This document shows positions 25,769-34,894 of a stretch of DNA of 64,000 nt, one piece after another (position 1 is the first letter of the stretch; each line of letters opens with the position of its first letter). Source of the DNA: Hungatella sp. (lineage in GTDB: Bacteria; Bacillota; Clostridia; Lachnospirales; Lachnospiraceae). The DNA is taken from contig WASS01000029.1 in assembly GCA_009712635.1 (NCBI GenBank), positions 62,001 to 126,000 of the forward strand, written 5' to 3'. The translations under genes and the position numbers were made by a program. Below the pieces are notes generated by a model. The model was not told the origin of the DNA, searched no databases, and saw only the letters and a program-made list of their open reading frames with translations.

Positions 25769-26509
25769 TTATACAATCTGAAAGTTTCCCGCGTTCTTCC
25801 TGTATTGAGAGGGAGAAATACCTTCCTGCTTTTGAAAAACTTTTGTAAAGTAGGAAGCATCATTAAAATTTAAGTCCGCTGCAATTTCATAAATGGGAGC
25901 ATCAGAGAATTTTAGCATATTTTTTGAACGTTCTATTTTCAGTTTTATGATATATTCCGTAAAAGAGGTTCCCGTTTTTTGTTTAAAGTATCTGCTTAAA
26001 TACTTCTCATTTAAATTGAATTCACAAGCCAGGTCACTTAAATTCAAATCGTCTAAAAAGTGGTAATCAATATAATTTAATATTTCTTGAATATAATCTG
26101 TATATTTAGGCGGTACAGTAGGGGAGGTATCTTTTTTTTTCATTGATCCTAATATTTTATCCAGGCAGTTATACAGATCATTTGGAGCAATCGGTTTTAG
26201 CAAAAAGTCAATAACACCGCATTTTATTGCCTGCTGTGCATAAGTGAACTCATTGTAAGCAGTGATAATAACTGTATTTACATTAGGCAGAAAATTACAA
26301 ATTTCTTTTTGAGCATCTAATCCGTTGCATTGAGGCATATCAATGTCCATCAGAATAATATCTGGTAAATGCTGATGAGCTAACTTAATCGCTTCAAAAC
26401 CGGTGGTTGCAGATCCGACTAAATGAATGTTGGGGTAATGACGCTGAATGATCAGATTCAAAGCCTTTCTTTCCAATGATTCATCTTCGCATATTAAAAG
26501 TTTATACAT
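25769..26509 (-). CDS. Response regulator with AraC DNA-binding domain, likely microcompartment activator
   Basis: A 246-residue regulator: a receiver domain with acidic residues Glu8-Asp9, phospho-acceptor Asp55 (IILMDIDMP) and Lys in DFLLKPI, then an AraC-type double HTH (LACEFNLNEKYLSRYFKQKTGTSFTEYI, LNFNDASYFTKVFQKQEGISPSQYRK). I chose the ATG complementary to 26507-26509, which has AGGAGG eight bases upstream; a GTG at 26518 would overlap that site. It lies 20 bases after the kinase gene and is divergent from the glycyl-radical microcompartment operon, which it probably activates through the boxes at 27830-27918. Confidence 0.9.
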   Translation of the reverse strand: MYKLLICEDESLERKALNLIIQRHYPNIHLVGSATTGFEAIKLAHQHLPDIILMDIDMPQCNGLDAQKEICNFLPNVNTVIITAYNEFTYAQQAIKCGVIDFLLKPIAPNDLYNCLDKILGSMKKKDTSPTVPPKYTDYIQEILNYIDYHFLDDLNLSDLACEFNLNEKYLSRYFKQKTGTSFTEYIIKLKIERSKNMLKFSDAPIYEIAADLNFNDASYFTKVFQKQEGISPSQYRKNAGNFQIV

Positions 26510-26529
26510 ACAATCCACCTCCTTTAGAG

Positions 26530-27750
26530 CTAACGGTAAGTGACTGGGAGAAGTATATCAATTTTAGTATAAGTGTACACTTTGCTGTCAATGGTTATTC
26601 CGTATTCCGGGCCGTATAATTTTTTAATACGGGTTTGTGTATTCATTAATCCCAATCCAGAGGCAGGGTTATCTATATCTTCTTCTGTTTGCAGCAAATC
26701 AATGATATCCTCTGAAATACCACATCCATTATCATAAATTTGAATTAAGATATCATTTTTATGATTTTTATTCGTCTTTGAAATGTCAATTCTGATAATT
26801 CCATTCGCCATACAGTCTTTTAAACCATGGATGAAAGAGTTTTCAACCAACGGCTGAAGTGTCATGCTGGGAATGCGGCAGTCTCTGATGCTGTCATCCG
26901 CATGTATCTGGCAGGTAATCTTATCCCCAAAACGTGCTTTTTGTATATTTAGATAATGATTTAAATTGTTCAGTTCTTCTTCAATGGTTGGAGTATCAGA
27001 AGTATTTTTGATTGTATAACGCAGATAATTTGATAAATCGTAAATCAGCTGTTCTGTCTCCTCAGATCCGTCAAGAAGTGCTGTACGTGCAATGGAGTTT
27101 AAGGCATTAAAAAGAAAATGAGGATTCATCTGTGCCTGAATTCTTTTTAAGGTCTGAGCAGAAGCAATCTGCTGCTGGCGGATTCGCTCAATTGTTTCAT
27201 GATTGAGTTGCTGTTGGATGATGGTCTTATAGCTTTTTTCTGCGATATATTCGGCAAAAAAACTGTAAAACTTCAGACATGTCTGGATATAGTCCTCTGC
27301 AACAACAGGAATTTCTGCTACAGTCCGGTCTAAATCCTCTTTGCATAGATGAAATTTATTTGCCAGCTTTTCTGTATCAATTAATGCCCTGTCCTGTTCA
27401 TGAATCAAAACCTGTCCACCTAAAACGCCGCCTAAAAGAACATCGTTGACAATAATGGGAGCAGCACAGTCTCTTAAACCACAGTGGCAGTCGTAAACAA
27501 TCGAATGCCCCATCTCAAGTGAATGCTTCAAAGCGTAGTAGTCACATGATATACAGGCCTGGCGGCCTGCCTCAGAAGTACGGATTAACTGGCAAAAAGT
27601 AGAAAAATTACTAAGAGAAGAAAATGGTTTCCCATCGGTGTTAACAGTTACTACAGAAAAACTTACGATACTTGACAGCTCAGATTGAATTTTGCTGAAT
27701 TCATCGAAGTCAATTAAGTTCTCAAGTAAAAGATCAAATTCTGGATTCAT
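26530..27750 (-). CDS. PocR-domain sensor histidine kinase
   Basis: A 406-residue kinase. Residues about 1-165 are a PocR ligand-binding domain, with the Cys-rich set ACISCDYYA and YDCHCGLRDCAAPI and the LGGVLGGQV strand. The kinase part follows, with QAQMNPHFLFNALNSIAR carrying the phosphorylated His, then VENSFIHGLKD and DNGCGI in the ATPase domain. No transmembrane segments are present, so it is a cytoplasmic sensor, in keeping with an internal metabolite signal. PocR domains sense 1,2-propanediol in enteric bacteria, which fits the diol dehydratase operon it faces. GAGGAG precedes its ATG. Confidence 0.92.
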   Translation of the reverse strand: MNPEFDLLLENLIDFDEFSKIQSELSSIVSFSVVTVNTDGKPFSSLSNFSTFCQLIRTSEAGRQACISCDYYALKHSLEMGHSIVYDCHCGLRDCAAPIIVNDVLLGGVLGGQVLIHEQDRALIDTEKLANKFHLCKEDLDRTVAEIPVVAEDYIQTCLKFYSFFAEYIAEKSYKTIIQQQLNHETIERIRQQQIASAQTLKRIQAQMNPHFLFNALNSIARTALLDGSEETEQLIYDLSNYLRYTIKNTSDTPTIEEELNNLNHYLNIQKARFGDKITCQIHADDSIRDCRIPSMTLQPLVENSFIHGLKDCMANGIIRIDISKTNKNHKNDILIQIYDNGCGISEDIIDLLQTEEDIDNPASGLGLMNTQTRIKKLYGPEYGITIDSKVYTYTKIDILLPVTYR

Positions 27751-27829
27751 GAAAAACTCAACTCCTCATTCTAGATATATAAAATAATAACATAGTTGAT
27801 TGGTCTTTTCAATTCACTTTTACGAAGTG

Positions 27830-27966
27830 GTATTTTTCCCACCTTGAGAATCCCTTAAATAGCGGAAAGTCCAAAAAAAGAAGTAGAAAAAATACCAGAT
27901 CATAAATGGGAAAAATACTAAAAGTACTTCCTGGAATCCTAAGAAAACGCAAATGTATGTGATAAT
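27830..27966 (+). promoter_or_regulatory. Microcompartment operon promoter with inverted GTATTTTTCCCA operator boxes
   Basis: GTATTTTTCCCA at 27830-27841 is repeated inverted as TGGGAAAAATAC at 27907-27918 (12 bp exact), and AAAAATACCA at 27888-27897 matches ten bases of the same box. Downstream, TGTGATAAT with the -10 at 27961-27966 forms an extended -10, while the -35 region is poor, as expected for an activator-dependent promoter. These lie in the 316-bp gap between the divergent PocR kinase and the first shell gene. A small hairpin, TTCACA(8)TGTGAA, is at 27988-28007; nothing else is evident in the gap. Confidence 0.5.
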
Positions 27967-28066
27967 ATTTATAACGATAACAGGGAATTCACACTTTTAT
28001 TTGTGAAAATGTAACATGCAACTAGCATGATTGCATAGATAAAAATAAAAATCTGGAGGTAGTAAA

Positions 28067-28351
28067 ATGGGACAGGAAGCATTAGGTTTAGTCGAAACAA
28101 AAGGATTGATTGCATCAATTGAGGCAGCAGATGCAATGGTAAAGGCAGCAAACGTGGCTTTAATTGGTTATGAAAAAATCGGCTCTGGTTTAGTAACTGT
28201 AATGGTACGGGGAGATGTCGGTGCAGTGAAGGCAGCCACTGATGCAGGTGTAGCGTCTGCAAAACGTGTGGGTGAGGTTGTATCTGTTCATGTAATTCCT
28301 AGACCACATACAGATGTGGAGAAAATGTTACCAAAATTTCAGGAGAAATAA
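28067..28351 (+). CDS. Bacterial microcompartment hexameric shell protein (PduA/EutM type)
   Basis: A 94-residue single BMC-domain protein: [27 protein letters not shown] at the start, and the pore-proximal [25 protein letters not shown] region. It should form hexagonal tiles that make up most facets of the shell. GGAGG precedes the ATG. It is the first gene of a 12-gene operon, as expected for the most abundant shell component. Confidence 0.95.
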   Translation: MGQEALGLVETKGLIASIEAADAMVKAANVALIGYEKIGSGLVTVMVRGDVGAVKAATDAGVASAKRVGEVVSVHVIPRPHTDVEKMLPKFQEK

Positions 28352-28369
28352 TTCAGGAGAGGGTAGATC

Positions 28370-29155
28370 ATGGATAAGGATTTATTAGATAAGATTTTAA
28401 GTTCTGTTACTGGTTCTGAGAATAAAGAGCAGACAAGCGAAAAAGTGGAGACAGCTGTGTCATCTCAGTGCAATCTCACCGAGTTTGTAGGTGCCGGAAT
28501 TGGGGATACAGTTGGTTTGGTAATTGCAAATCTGGAGTATCATCTGCATGAAAATTTAAAGCTGGATCCTAAATATCGTTCCATCGGTATCGTAAGTTCC
28601 AGAACAGGTGGAGCACCTCATGTGATGTCTGCTGACGAGGCAGTAAAAGCTACAAATACAGAAGTAGTGAGCGTAGAATTCTGCCGTGATACAAAAGGCG
28701 GAGCAGGACATGGAAGCACCATTATATTTGCAGCGGAAGATGTATCTGATGCCAGACGTGCCGTAGAAATTATGTTGTCGGCTCTTGAGCGGAACTTTGG
28801 CAATGTGTATGGATGTGATGCAGGACATATTGAGCTTCATTACACTGCCCGTGCAAGTTATGCGCTCAATAAGGCATTTAATGCTCCCATAGGAAAGGCT
28901 TTTGGAATTACGGTAGGAGCACCGGCAGCAGTAGGACTTTTAATGGCAGATATGGCTATGAAAACAGCAAATGTTGATATTGTTACATATGCAAGCCCTG
29001 CATCAGGCACATGTTTTTCCAATGAGATTATTGTGACATTTTCAGGTGATTCAGGAGCCGTCAGACAGTCTGTGCTGGCTGCAAGGGATGTGGGACTTTC
29101 CGTTCTTCGTGGTATGGGACAGAATCCAGTATCTGTTACGACTCCCACACTGTAA
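28370..29155 (+). CDS. pduB: Microcompartment trimeric shell protein (PduB/EutL-like tandem BMC)
   Basis: A 261-residue protein with two BMC-type domains, the PduB arrangement: an N-terminal tail of about 35 residues, then FVGAGIGDTVGLVIANL, and in the second half FGITVGAPAAVGLLMADMAMKTANVDIVTY. Such proteins form pseudohexameric trimers with a larger, gated pore for bulky substrates or cofactors. The N-terminal tail may link shell to core, as reported for PduB. It lies 18 bases downstream of the hexamer gene. Confidence 0.92.
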   Translation: MDKDLLDKILSSVTGSENKEQTSEKVETAVSSQCNLTEFVGAGIGDTVGLVIANLEYHLHENLKLDPKYRSIGIVSSRTGGAPHVMSADEAVKATNTEVVSVEFCRDTKGGAGHGSTIIFAAEDVSDARRAVEIMLSALERNFGNVYGCDAGHIELHYTARASYALNKAFNAPIGKAFGITVGAPAAVGLLMADMAMKTANVDIVTYASPASGTCFSNEIIVTFSGDSGAVRQSVLAARDVGLSVLRGMGQNPVSVTTPTL

Positions 29156-29182
29156 AATGGCACAGAAATGAGGTAGAGCCTT

Positions 29183-29731
29183 TTGAAAGATGAAGCGCTG
29201 GGATTAATTGAAGTAATTGGTCTGCTTGCGGCGGTGGAAGCGGCGGATACTGGCCTTAAATCAGCAAATGTTTCTCTGGTGGGCATAGAGAATGCCACAG
29301 GAGCCTATTTTACGGTAAAGTTTTCCGGTGATGTGGGAGCTGTAAAAGCGGCAGTCACTTCAGCTCGGGTAAACGCAGAAAAAGTCGGAACAGTAGTATC
29401 TGCTCATGTAATCCCCCGGCTGTCCGCTGGGCTTAAGGGCTGGCTGATGACGGAAGAATCTGTGAAAGCGGAAGAAGCTACTCAGGTGGAATACAGTAAA
29501 AAACCGGCAGAGGAAAAGGAAAAGACCGACGAAGTGGAAGAAACGTCTGTGGAAGCAGAACATGAGGAGAACCTGAATAAAATTGAGATAATTGCAGACA
29601 GAGAATCTGAGAGTGAAAAACGTCCAGCATATACCTGCAATCTGTGCAAGGATCCCAAATGTCCGAGAGAAAAGGGACAAATGGAGAAATTGTGCATTCA
29701 TGCAAGAGGAAAGCGAGGAAATGAAACATGA
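29183..29731 (+). CDS. BMC shell protein with C-terminal cysteine motif (PduK-like)
   Basis: A 182-residue protein. Residues 1-90 are a hexamer-type BMC domain (EALGLIEVIGLLAAVEAADTGLKSANV). A charged Glu/Lys-rich linker of about 60 residues follows. The tail then has cysteines at 152, 155, 160 and 171 (pattern C-x2-C-x4-C-x10-C), suited to a metal or Fe-S cluster. PduK of Salmonella has a comparable tail. It begins with TTG and GAGGTAG upstream; no in-frame ATG fits. The stop overlaps the PduL start (ATGA). Confidence 0.85.
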   Translation: MKDEALGLIEVIGLLAAVEAADTGLKSANVSLVGIENATGAYFTVKFSGDVGAVKAAVTSARVNAEKVGTVVSAHVIPRLSAGLKGWLMTEESVKAEEATQVEYSKKPAEEKEKTDEVEETSVEAEHEENLNKIEIIADRESESEKRPAYTCNLCKDPKCPREKGQMEKLCIHARGKRGNET

Positions 29732-30360
29732 CAAATAATCAGGAATTCACTGTAAAAGCAATTTTATCTATGATGGAGAACAAGCCGGCGGAAAATGGAA
29801 TACCACTGGGAGTATCAAACCGTCATATCCATTTGACCAGGGAATCTGTGGAGATCCTTTTGGGAAAGGGATATGAGCTGACAAAGGCAAAAGATCTGGG
29901 ACAGCCGGGGCAGTATGCAGCAAAGGAGACCGTGTGTATTGCTGGAAAAAAAGGCAGTTTTTCAAATGTAAGAGTGCTTGGTCCGGTAAGAAAGCAAAAC
30001 CAGGTTGAAATCAGCCGTACGGATGGTTTTTCATTAGGTGTAAATCCACCGGTGCGTCTTTCCGGCGATTTGAGTGGTGCAGCAGACATCTGTGTGATCG
30101 GGCCCAAGGGGATGATGGTGATGAAGGAGAGCGTTATTATCGCGAAGCCTCATATTCATATGAGTCCTGTGGATGCCCTGCGTTTTCAGGTAAATGACGG
30201 GGATTCGGTATCTGTAGAGATTCCGGGTGAAAGAGGCTATACCATGCACCATGTGGTAATTCGTGTAACGGAGCAGTCTGCACTGGAGTTTCACATTGAT
30301 ACAGATGAGGCCAATGCAGCAGGAACCCCGTCAGATGCCGTTGTCCAGCTGATTAAGTGA
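29728..30360 (+). CDS. pduL: Phosphate propanoyltransferase PduL
   Basis: A 210-residue PduL-type phosphotransacylase converting acyl-CoA to acyl-phosphate inside the shell. It recycles CoA and leads to ATP through acetate/propionate kinase. Two halves carry the zinc-binding histidines: GVSNRHIHLTRE near residue 35 and AKPHIHMSPVDAL near 140. The N-terminal stretch before residue 25 can form an amphipathic helix, a possible encapsulation peptide. It overlaps the preceding gene by four bases. Confidence 0.94.
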   Translation: MTNNQEFTVKAILSMMENKPAENGIPLGVSNRHIHLTRESVEILLGKGYELTKAKDLGQPGQYAAKETVCIAGKKGSFSNVRVLGPVRKQNQVEISRTDGFSLGVNPPVRLSGDLSGAADICVIGPKGMMVMKESVIIAKPHIHMSPVDALRFQVNDGDSVSVEIPGERGYTMHHVVIRVTEQSALEFHIDTDEANAAGTPSDAVVQLIK

Positions 30361-30373
30361 GAGGAATGATAAT

Positions 30374-31228
30374 ATGATCAGAGAGCAGACTGAAATGGAT
30401 CGTTCGAATGAATATCTGCTTCAAATGGATGCAACTTCCGAAAAAGAATTCATAGATTTAAAACAATTTGTGCTGCCTCTGAAAGTAGGGGTGGATCTGG
30501 GTACCTCCAATATTGTGGTAACGGTGTTAGACCAGAAAAACCGCCCGGTAGCATTTGAAATGGAGTCAGCCAATGTGGTGAAGGACGGAATTGTAGTGCA
30601 ATTCTTAGATGCTGTCCGGATACTGGAAAAACTAAAGGGCAGGCTGGAACAACGGCTGAACACGAAACTGGAAGAAGCTGCGACTGCAATTCCCCCAGGT
30701 ATCATGACCGGAAATACAAAGGTAATCAGTAATGTGGTGGAAAATGCAGGTTTTCATGTGACTCATGTAATAGATGAACCGGAAGCTGCCGCCGTAATGA
30801 TGGGAATCAGGGACGGAATTGTCGTGGACATAGGCGGCGGTACTACCGGTGTTTCAGCGGTAAAAGATGGTCAGATCATGTATTCCATGGATGAACCCAC
30901 CGGTGGAACTCACATGACATTAGTGATATCCGGTGCTATGGAATTAGAATTTTCAGAGGCGGAGCAATACAAAAAAAACCAGGACAACTATCAGCTGGTT
31001 TTTACTATGATCCAGCCTGTTATGGAAAAAATGGCGCACATTACCCGTTCCTTTATGAGAGAACAGGAGGGACCCATTTATTTAGCAGGAGGAACCAGCT
31101 GTTTGAAGGGAATTGAGGCAGTTTTTCAAAAATATCTGGGGATTGCCGTTTATAAACCCCAAAATCCTTTGCTGGTGACACCCATAGGAATTGCTATGTC
31201 AATTCCATCTGTGAAAGAGAAGGCATAG
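30374..31228 (+). CDS. eutJ: EutJ-like chaperone (actin/Hsp70 ATPase fold)
   Basis: A 284-residue protein of the EutJ family. The phosphate-binding loop is VGVDLGTSNIVVTVLD near residue 40; other motifs are AIPPGIMTGNTK, VIDEPEAAAVMMG, VDIGGGTTGVSAV and LAGGTSCLKGIE. It is thought to assist folding or assembly of microcompartment enzymes in an ATP-dependent way, though direct evidence is thin. It sits in its usual place between pduL and the dehydrogenase genes. Confidence 0.92.
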   Translation: MIREQTEMDRSNEYLLQMDATSEKEFIDLKQFVLPLKVGVDLGTSNIVVTVLDQKNRPVAFEMESANVVKDGIVVQFLDAVRILEKLKGRLEQRLNTKLEEAATAIPPGIMTGNTKVISNVVENAGFHVTHVIDEPEAAAVMMGIRDGIVVDIGGGTTGVSAVKDGQIMYSMDEPTGGTHMTLVISGAMELEFSEAEQYKKNQDNYQLVFTMIQPVMEKMAHITRSFMREQEGPIYLAGGTSCLKGIEAVFQKYLGIAVYKPQNPLLVTPIGIAMSIPSVKEKA

Positions 31229-31235
31229 TAATAAA

Positions 31236-32003
31236 ATGATGGAAAAAGAAGAAATTATCAGAAATATATTAAAAAGTCTTTTGCCAATGATGGATAAAAA
31301 GGCATTGGTGCTGCTGACCGGAGGTACTGCAGATTATCAGGAATACCAGAAGATGGTTGATGAGCTGCTGCTGACAGAAGCTAAAATAGCGGTGACTGAA
31401 GCTTTTAAAAGCCTTGCATCCAGTGCAGTCAAAGACAGGCTGGACTCACGCTTTATTCCGGATGGAGAGACATTATATCGGGAAATGAATGAATTTAACA
31501 TCATCATTATTCCGGTATTAACCAGAAATACTCTGGCAAAGGGAGCGATGGGAATACAGGACAACTTAGTCTCCATGGCGATTGCAGCTGGTTTTATGAA
31601 GAAGATTCCGATTCTGGCAGTGACGGAAAACTGCAGCCCGAATAGTGGACATACAAGGGAAACAGGGATGAATCTCAATGAGTCCTATAATCAGATGATG
31701 ACTGGCTATGAAGAGCGATGGAAAGAATTTGGAGCCATATTGATTGGGCGGGAGGAATTTTCTTCCCGGTTGAAGAAGATGCTTTATCCGGAAATCCCCA
31801 TCTATTCAGAAAGCCATTTACCAGAACAATCATCATCAGAGGTGTTTCAGGTACTGACCATGAAAGATGTACAGGGATTCCGGCCAGGACAGAGAATCAA
31901 AGTATCTTCCCGGAGTGTCATCACGCCCTTGGCAAGAGAAGCATTAAACGAAAAGAACATTATAGTAGAAATTATTGAAAAGAAAAAGGGGAATCAGCCG
32001 TGA
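31236..32003 (+). CDS. Microcompartment-associated flavoprotein
   Basis: A 255-residue protein with a flavoprotein-like Rossmann fold: KALVLLTGGTADYQEY at the start, IIIPVLTRNTLAKGAMGIQDNLVSMAI and PILAVTENCSPNSGH in the middle. The C-terminal part (GQRIKVSSRSVITPLAREALNEKNI) resembles segments seen in other microcompartment proteins. Homologues are known from glycyl-radical microcompartment loci but have no firm function; a redox or cofactor role is inferred. The TGA stop overlaps the next ATG (TGATG). Confidence 0.7.
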   Translation: MMEKEEIIRNILKSLLPMMDKKALVLLTGGTADYQEYQKMVDELLLTEAKIAVTEAFKSLASSAVKDRLDSRFIPDGETLYREMNEFNIIIIPVLTRNTLAKGAMGIQDNLVSMAIAAGFMKKIPILAVTENCSPNSGHTRETGMNLNESYNQMMTGYEERWKEFGAILIGREEFSSRLKKMLYPEIPIYSESHLPEQSSSEVFQVLTMKDVQGFRPGQRIKVSSRSVITPLAREALNEKNIIVEIIEKKKGNQP

Positions 32004-33475
32004 TGGAATATGATAAGGACCTCCAAAGCATACAGGAGGTTAGAAATAAGGTGGCAAAAGCAAAAGAAGCACAGTCATCTTATCAGGAGTTTTCCCAGAA
32101 ACAAATGGATCAGGTCGTAAAGGCCATGATGGAAGCAGCACTTGAAAATGCTGAAATGCTGGCAAAGATGGCAAAAGAAGAAACCGGATACGGGAAATGG
32201 GAAGACAAAATAGTTAAAAATGTTTTTGCTGCCAAGTATGTCTATGAGGCAATGAAAGACCAGAAAGTGGTTGGATTAATCCGCGATGACAAAGAATTGA
32301 AAGTGATGGAAGTAGGCGTCCCAATGGGAGTCATTGCCGGCTTAATTCCATCTACGAACCCAACATCAACGGTTATTTTCAAATCCCTGATTGCCTTAAA
32401 GGCGGGAAATGCAATTGTATTTTCTCCCCACCCTTCTGCTGTAAACTGTATCAAGGAAACCGTGAAGATCCTTCAGGATGCATGTGTATCAGCAGGAGCA
32501 CCAGAGGGATTAATCGAGTGCATCAATGTCCCGACTGTGGATGGTACCAATGCCCTGATGAAGCATAAGGATATTGGTTTGATTCTGGCTACAGGCGGAG
32601 AAGCCATGGTGAAAGCGGCATACAGTTCAGGAACTCCGGCCATAGGGGTAGGACCAGGAAATGGTCCCGCATTTATTGAACGCAGTGCAGATGTGAAAAA
32701 GGCAGTAAGCCAGATTTTAGAGAGCAAAACCTTTGACAATGGTGTAATCTGTGCGTCGGAACAGTCTGTTGTTGTGGAAGCAGAGATGAAAGATACGGTT
32801 GTGGAAGAAATGAAGCGTCAGGGCTTTTATTTCATGACAGAAGAGCAGTCCGAAAAACTGGGAAGGTTTCTGCTTCGTCCAAATATGACCATGAATCCGG
32901 TAATTGTTGGAAAAAGTGCTCAGGAACTGGCTAAGCTCTCCGGTATCGATATACCGGGGGATGCAAAGGTTCTGGTTTCTTTCCAGGATACAGTTTCCCA
33001 CAAAAATCCGTACAGCAGAGAAAAACTGACAACAGTCCTTGCATTTTACACGGAGCCCACATGGGAAAGTGCCTGCCTGCGTTGTATGGAAATCCTAAAC
33101 AATGAAGGAAAAGGTCATACCATGACGATTCATTCCCAGAATGAGGATATTATCCGTGAATTTGCTTTGAAGAAAAATGTATCCCGTTTGCTGGTCAACA
33201 CCCCTGCTACTCTCGGCGGAATCGGAGCTTCCACCAATCTTGTTCCGGCTCTGACACTGGGCTGTGGTGCAGTCGGAGGCAGTTCCACATCGGACAACAT
33301 CGGTCCGACGAATCTGATTAATATACGCCGTATCGCTTATGGCATGCGTTCCTTAGAAGAAATAAAAAGGGAGATACCAGCCTGCGGCTGTGTGAAGACC
33401 GAGCAGAAAGCGGAAACTTCTATATCAAGTGCAGAGGTGGAAGATCTGGTACGACGGATACTGGGCGGAATCTGA
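32003..33475 (+). CDS. CoA-acylating aldehyde dehydrogenase (EutE/PduP type)
   Basis: A 490-residue NAD-dependent aldehyde dehydrogenase that turns propionaldehyde (or a similar aldehyde) and CoA into acyl-CoA in the shell. Motifs: IPSTNPTSTVIFKSLIALKAGNAIVFSPHPSA, the glycine-rich LATGGEAMVKAAYSSGTPAIGVGPGN, and the catalytic Cys in NGVICASEQSVVVE near residue 250. The final 15 residues (AEVEDLVRRILGGI) form an amphipathic helix separated by a polar linker, a typical encapsulation peptide. I took the ATG at 32003 in the TGATG overlap; a GTG one codon earlier is equally possible. Confidence 0.94.
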   Translation: MEYDKDLQSIQEVRNKVAKAKEAQSSYQEFSQKQMDQVVKAMMEAALENAEMLAKMAKEETGYGKWEDKIVKNVFAAKYVYEAMKDQKVVGLIRDDKELKVMEVGVPMGVIAGLIPSTNPTSTVIFKSLIALKAGNAIVFSPHPSAVNCIKETVKILQDACVSAGAPEGLIECINVPTVDGTNALMKHKDIGLILATGGEAMVKAAYSSGTPAIGVGPGNGPAFIERSADVKKAVSQILESKTFDNGVICASEQSVVVEAEMKDTVVEEMKRQGFYFMTEEQSEKLGRFLLRPNMTMNPVIVGKSAQELAKLSGIDIPGDAKVLVSFQDTVSHKNPYSREKLTTVLAFYTEPTWESACLRCMEILNNEGKGHTMTIHSQNEDIIREFALKKNVSRLLVNTPATLGGIGASTNLVPALTLGCGAVGGSSTSDNIGPTNLINIRRIAYGMRSLEEIKREIPACGCVKTEQKAETSISSAEVEDLVRRILGGI

Positions 33476-33489
33476 GAGGATGTGATTAC

Positions 33490-33753
33490 ATGCATTTAGC
33501 AAAAGTAATAGCAAAAGTAGTCGCCACTCAGAAGACAGACAGACTGGTGGGAGGAAAGCTTCTGGTTATAAAGTCAGTGGATGAAACGGGAAAACTGATG
33601 GAAAGTGAAACTCCCTATGTGGCCATAGATGCAGTTGGTGCAGGTGTTGGAGACTGTGTTTTGGTTGACTGGGGCGGCAGCGTAGACAACGATATGAGCA
33701 TGGTGGGCGATATGTCCATTGTTGGAATTGTTGATACCATAGAATTTGAATAA
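33490..33753 (+). CDS. pduN: Microcompartment pentameric vertex protein (EutN/CcmL type)
   Basis: An 87-residue BMV-fold protein: MHLAKVIAKVVATQKTDRL at the start, the KLLVIKSVD strand, and AIDAVGAGVGDCVLVDWG. Pentamers of this protein cap the vertices of the shell. GAGAGGATG precedes the ATG. It is placed between the two dehydrogenase genes. Confidence 0.93.
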   Translation: MHLAKVIAKVVATQKTDRLVGGKLLVIKSVDETGKLMESETPYVAIDAVGAGVGDCVLVDWGGSVDNDMSMVGDMSIVGIVDTIEFE

Positions 33754-33771
33754 GGTAAGGCGGCTATCAAT

Positions 33772-34890
33772 ATGAAAAAATTTCAGATTAAGCCGGCAGT
33801 ATATTTTGGTGCCGGTTCCATACAGGTATTGGATGAATTAGCCTATAACCATGTTCTGGTCATCACTGATCCGTTTATGGTTAAAAGCGGAAACATTAAG
33901 CCTGTGATGACACAATTAAGAACAGATGCACAGGTAACTGTTTTTGACCATATTTATCCTGATCCGGATACCGCACTGATTGCAGAAGGAACGGAAGTTT
34001 TTATAAAGACAGATCCTGATCTGATTATTGCCTGCGGTGGAGGATCTACCATTGATGCAGCGAAAAGCATTCTTTACTGCAGCGGTAAAATTGTGGAAAA
34101 AGAAAAAAAACGGGTGTTTGTAGCAATACCCACCACAAGCGGAACCGGATCGGAAGTTACTAATTTTTCGGTTATTAAGATGGATCAAAGCAAAATACCA
34201 GTGGTTGATGATGCTTTACTTCCAGATTTAGCAGTACTGGATGGTGATCTGACAAAAACAGTTCCTCCGTCCATTACTGCCGATACAGGGATGGATGTAT
34301 TGACTCATGCTTTGGAAGCTTATGTTTCTACTGATGCAAGCAATTTCTCAGACGCCCTGGCAGAAAAAGCAGTGGAGATTATATTTGAATACCTTCCGAC
34401 AGCAGTAAAGCATGGAGATGATTTGGAGGCAAGAGGATTTTTACACGATGCATCCTGTATGGCGGGAATGGCATTTACCAATGCCTCCCTTGGAATCAAT
34501 CATTCTCTGGCACATGCAATCGGCGGAGCATTACACGTTCCACATGGTAGAGCCAATGCAATTTTACTTCCATGGGTGTTGGGTTACAATGCAGCTGACC
34601 AGAGAGCAAGGGAACGATATGGAAATCTTGCATGGAGGCTTGGACTTTCTCCTAAAAATGCTGAAAACGGAGCTGAAGTGCTGCAGGCAGCAGTAAAAAT
34701 GCTGTCCGAAGCGATTAAAATTCCTGCTTCTTTCAGAGAAGCAGGTGTCAATGAGAGAGATTTTTATGATAATCTGGATCGGATGACAATGGCTGCATCA
34801 GGAGATAACTGCACGAAGACAAATCCCCTCCAGCCATTAGCAGAGGATTTAAAGGATTTATACAAAAAAAGCTATACAGGAGGAAAATAA
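33772..34890 (+). CDS. Iron-containing alcohol dehydrogenase (PduQ-like)
   Basis: A 372-residue group III Fe-dependent alcohol dehydrogenase. The NAD-binding GGGSTIDAAKSI is near residue 88, and the metal-binding region includes ADTGMDVLTHALEAYVS and the His-rich INHSLAHAIGGALHVPHGRANAILLPWV. It should reduce propionaldehyde to 1-propanol and regenerate NAD+ for the acylating dehydrogenase, so that the two cycle cofactor within the compartment. Confidence 0.94.
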   Translation: MKKFQIKPAVYFGAGSIQVLDELAYNHVLVITDPFMVKSGNIKPVMTQLRTDAQVTVFDHIYPDPDTALIAEGTEVFIKTDPDLIIACGGGSTIDAAKSILYCSGKIVEKEKKRVFVAIPTTSGTGSEVTNFSVIKMDQSKIPVVDDALLPDLAVLDGDLTKTVPPSITADTGMDVLTHALEAYVSTDASNFSDALAEKAVEIIFEYLPTAVKHGDDLEARGFLHDASCMAGMAFTNASLGINHSLAHAIGGALHVPHGRANAILLPWVLGYNAADQRARERYGNLAWRLGLSPKNAENGAEVLQAAVKMLSEAIKIPASFREAGVNERDFYDNLDRMTMAASGDNCTKTNPLQPLAEDLKDLYKKSYTGGK

Positions 34891-34894
34891 GGGG

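Noticed and set aside
27988-28007. TTCACA(8)TGTGAA as a CRP or Rex binding site.
   Set aside because: The half-sites are in the reverse order to the CRP consensus and do not match the Rex consensus; it may be a small leader hairpin.
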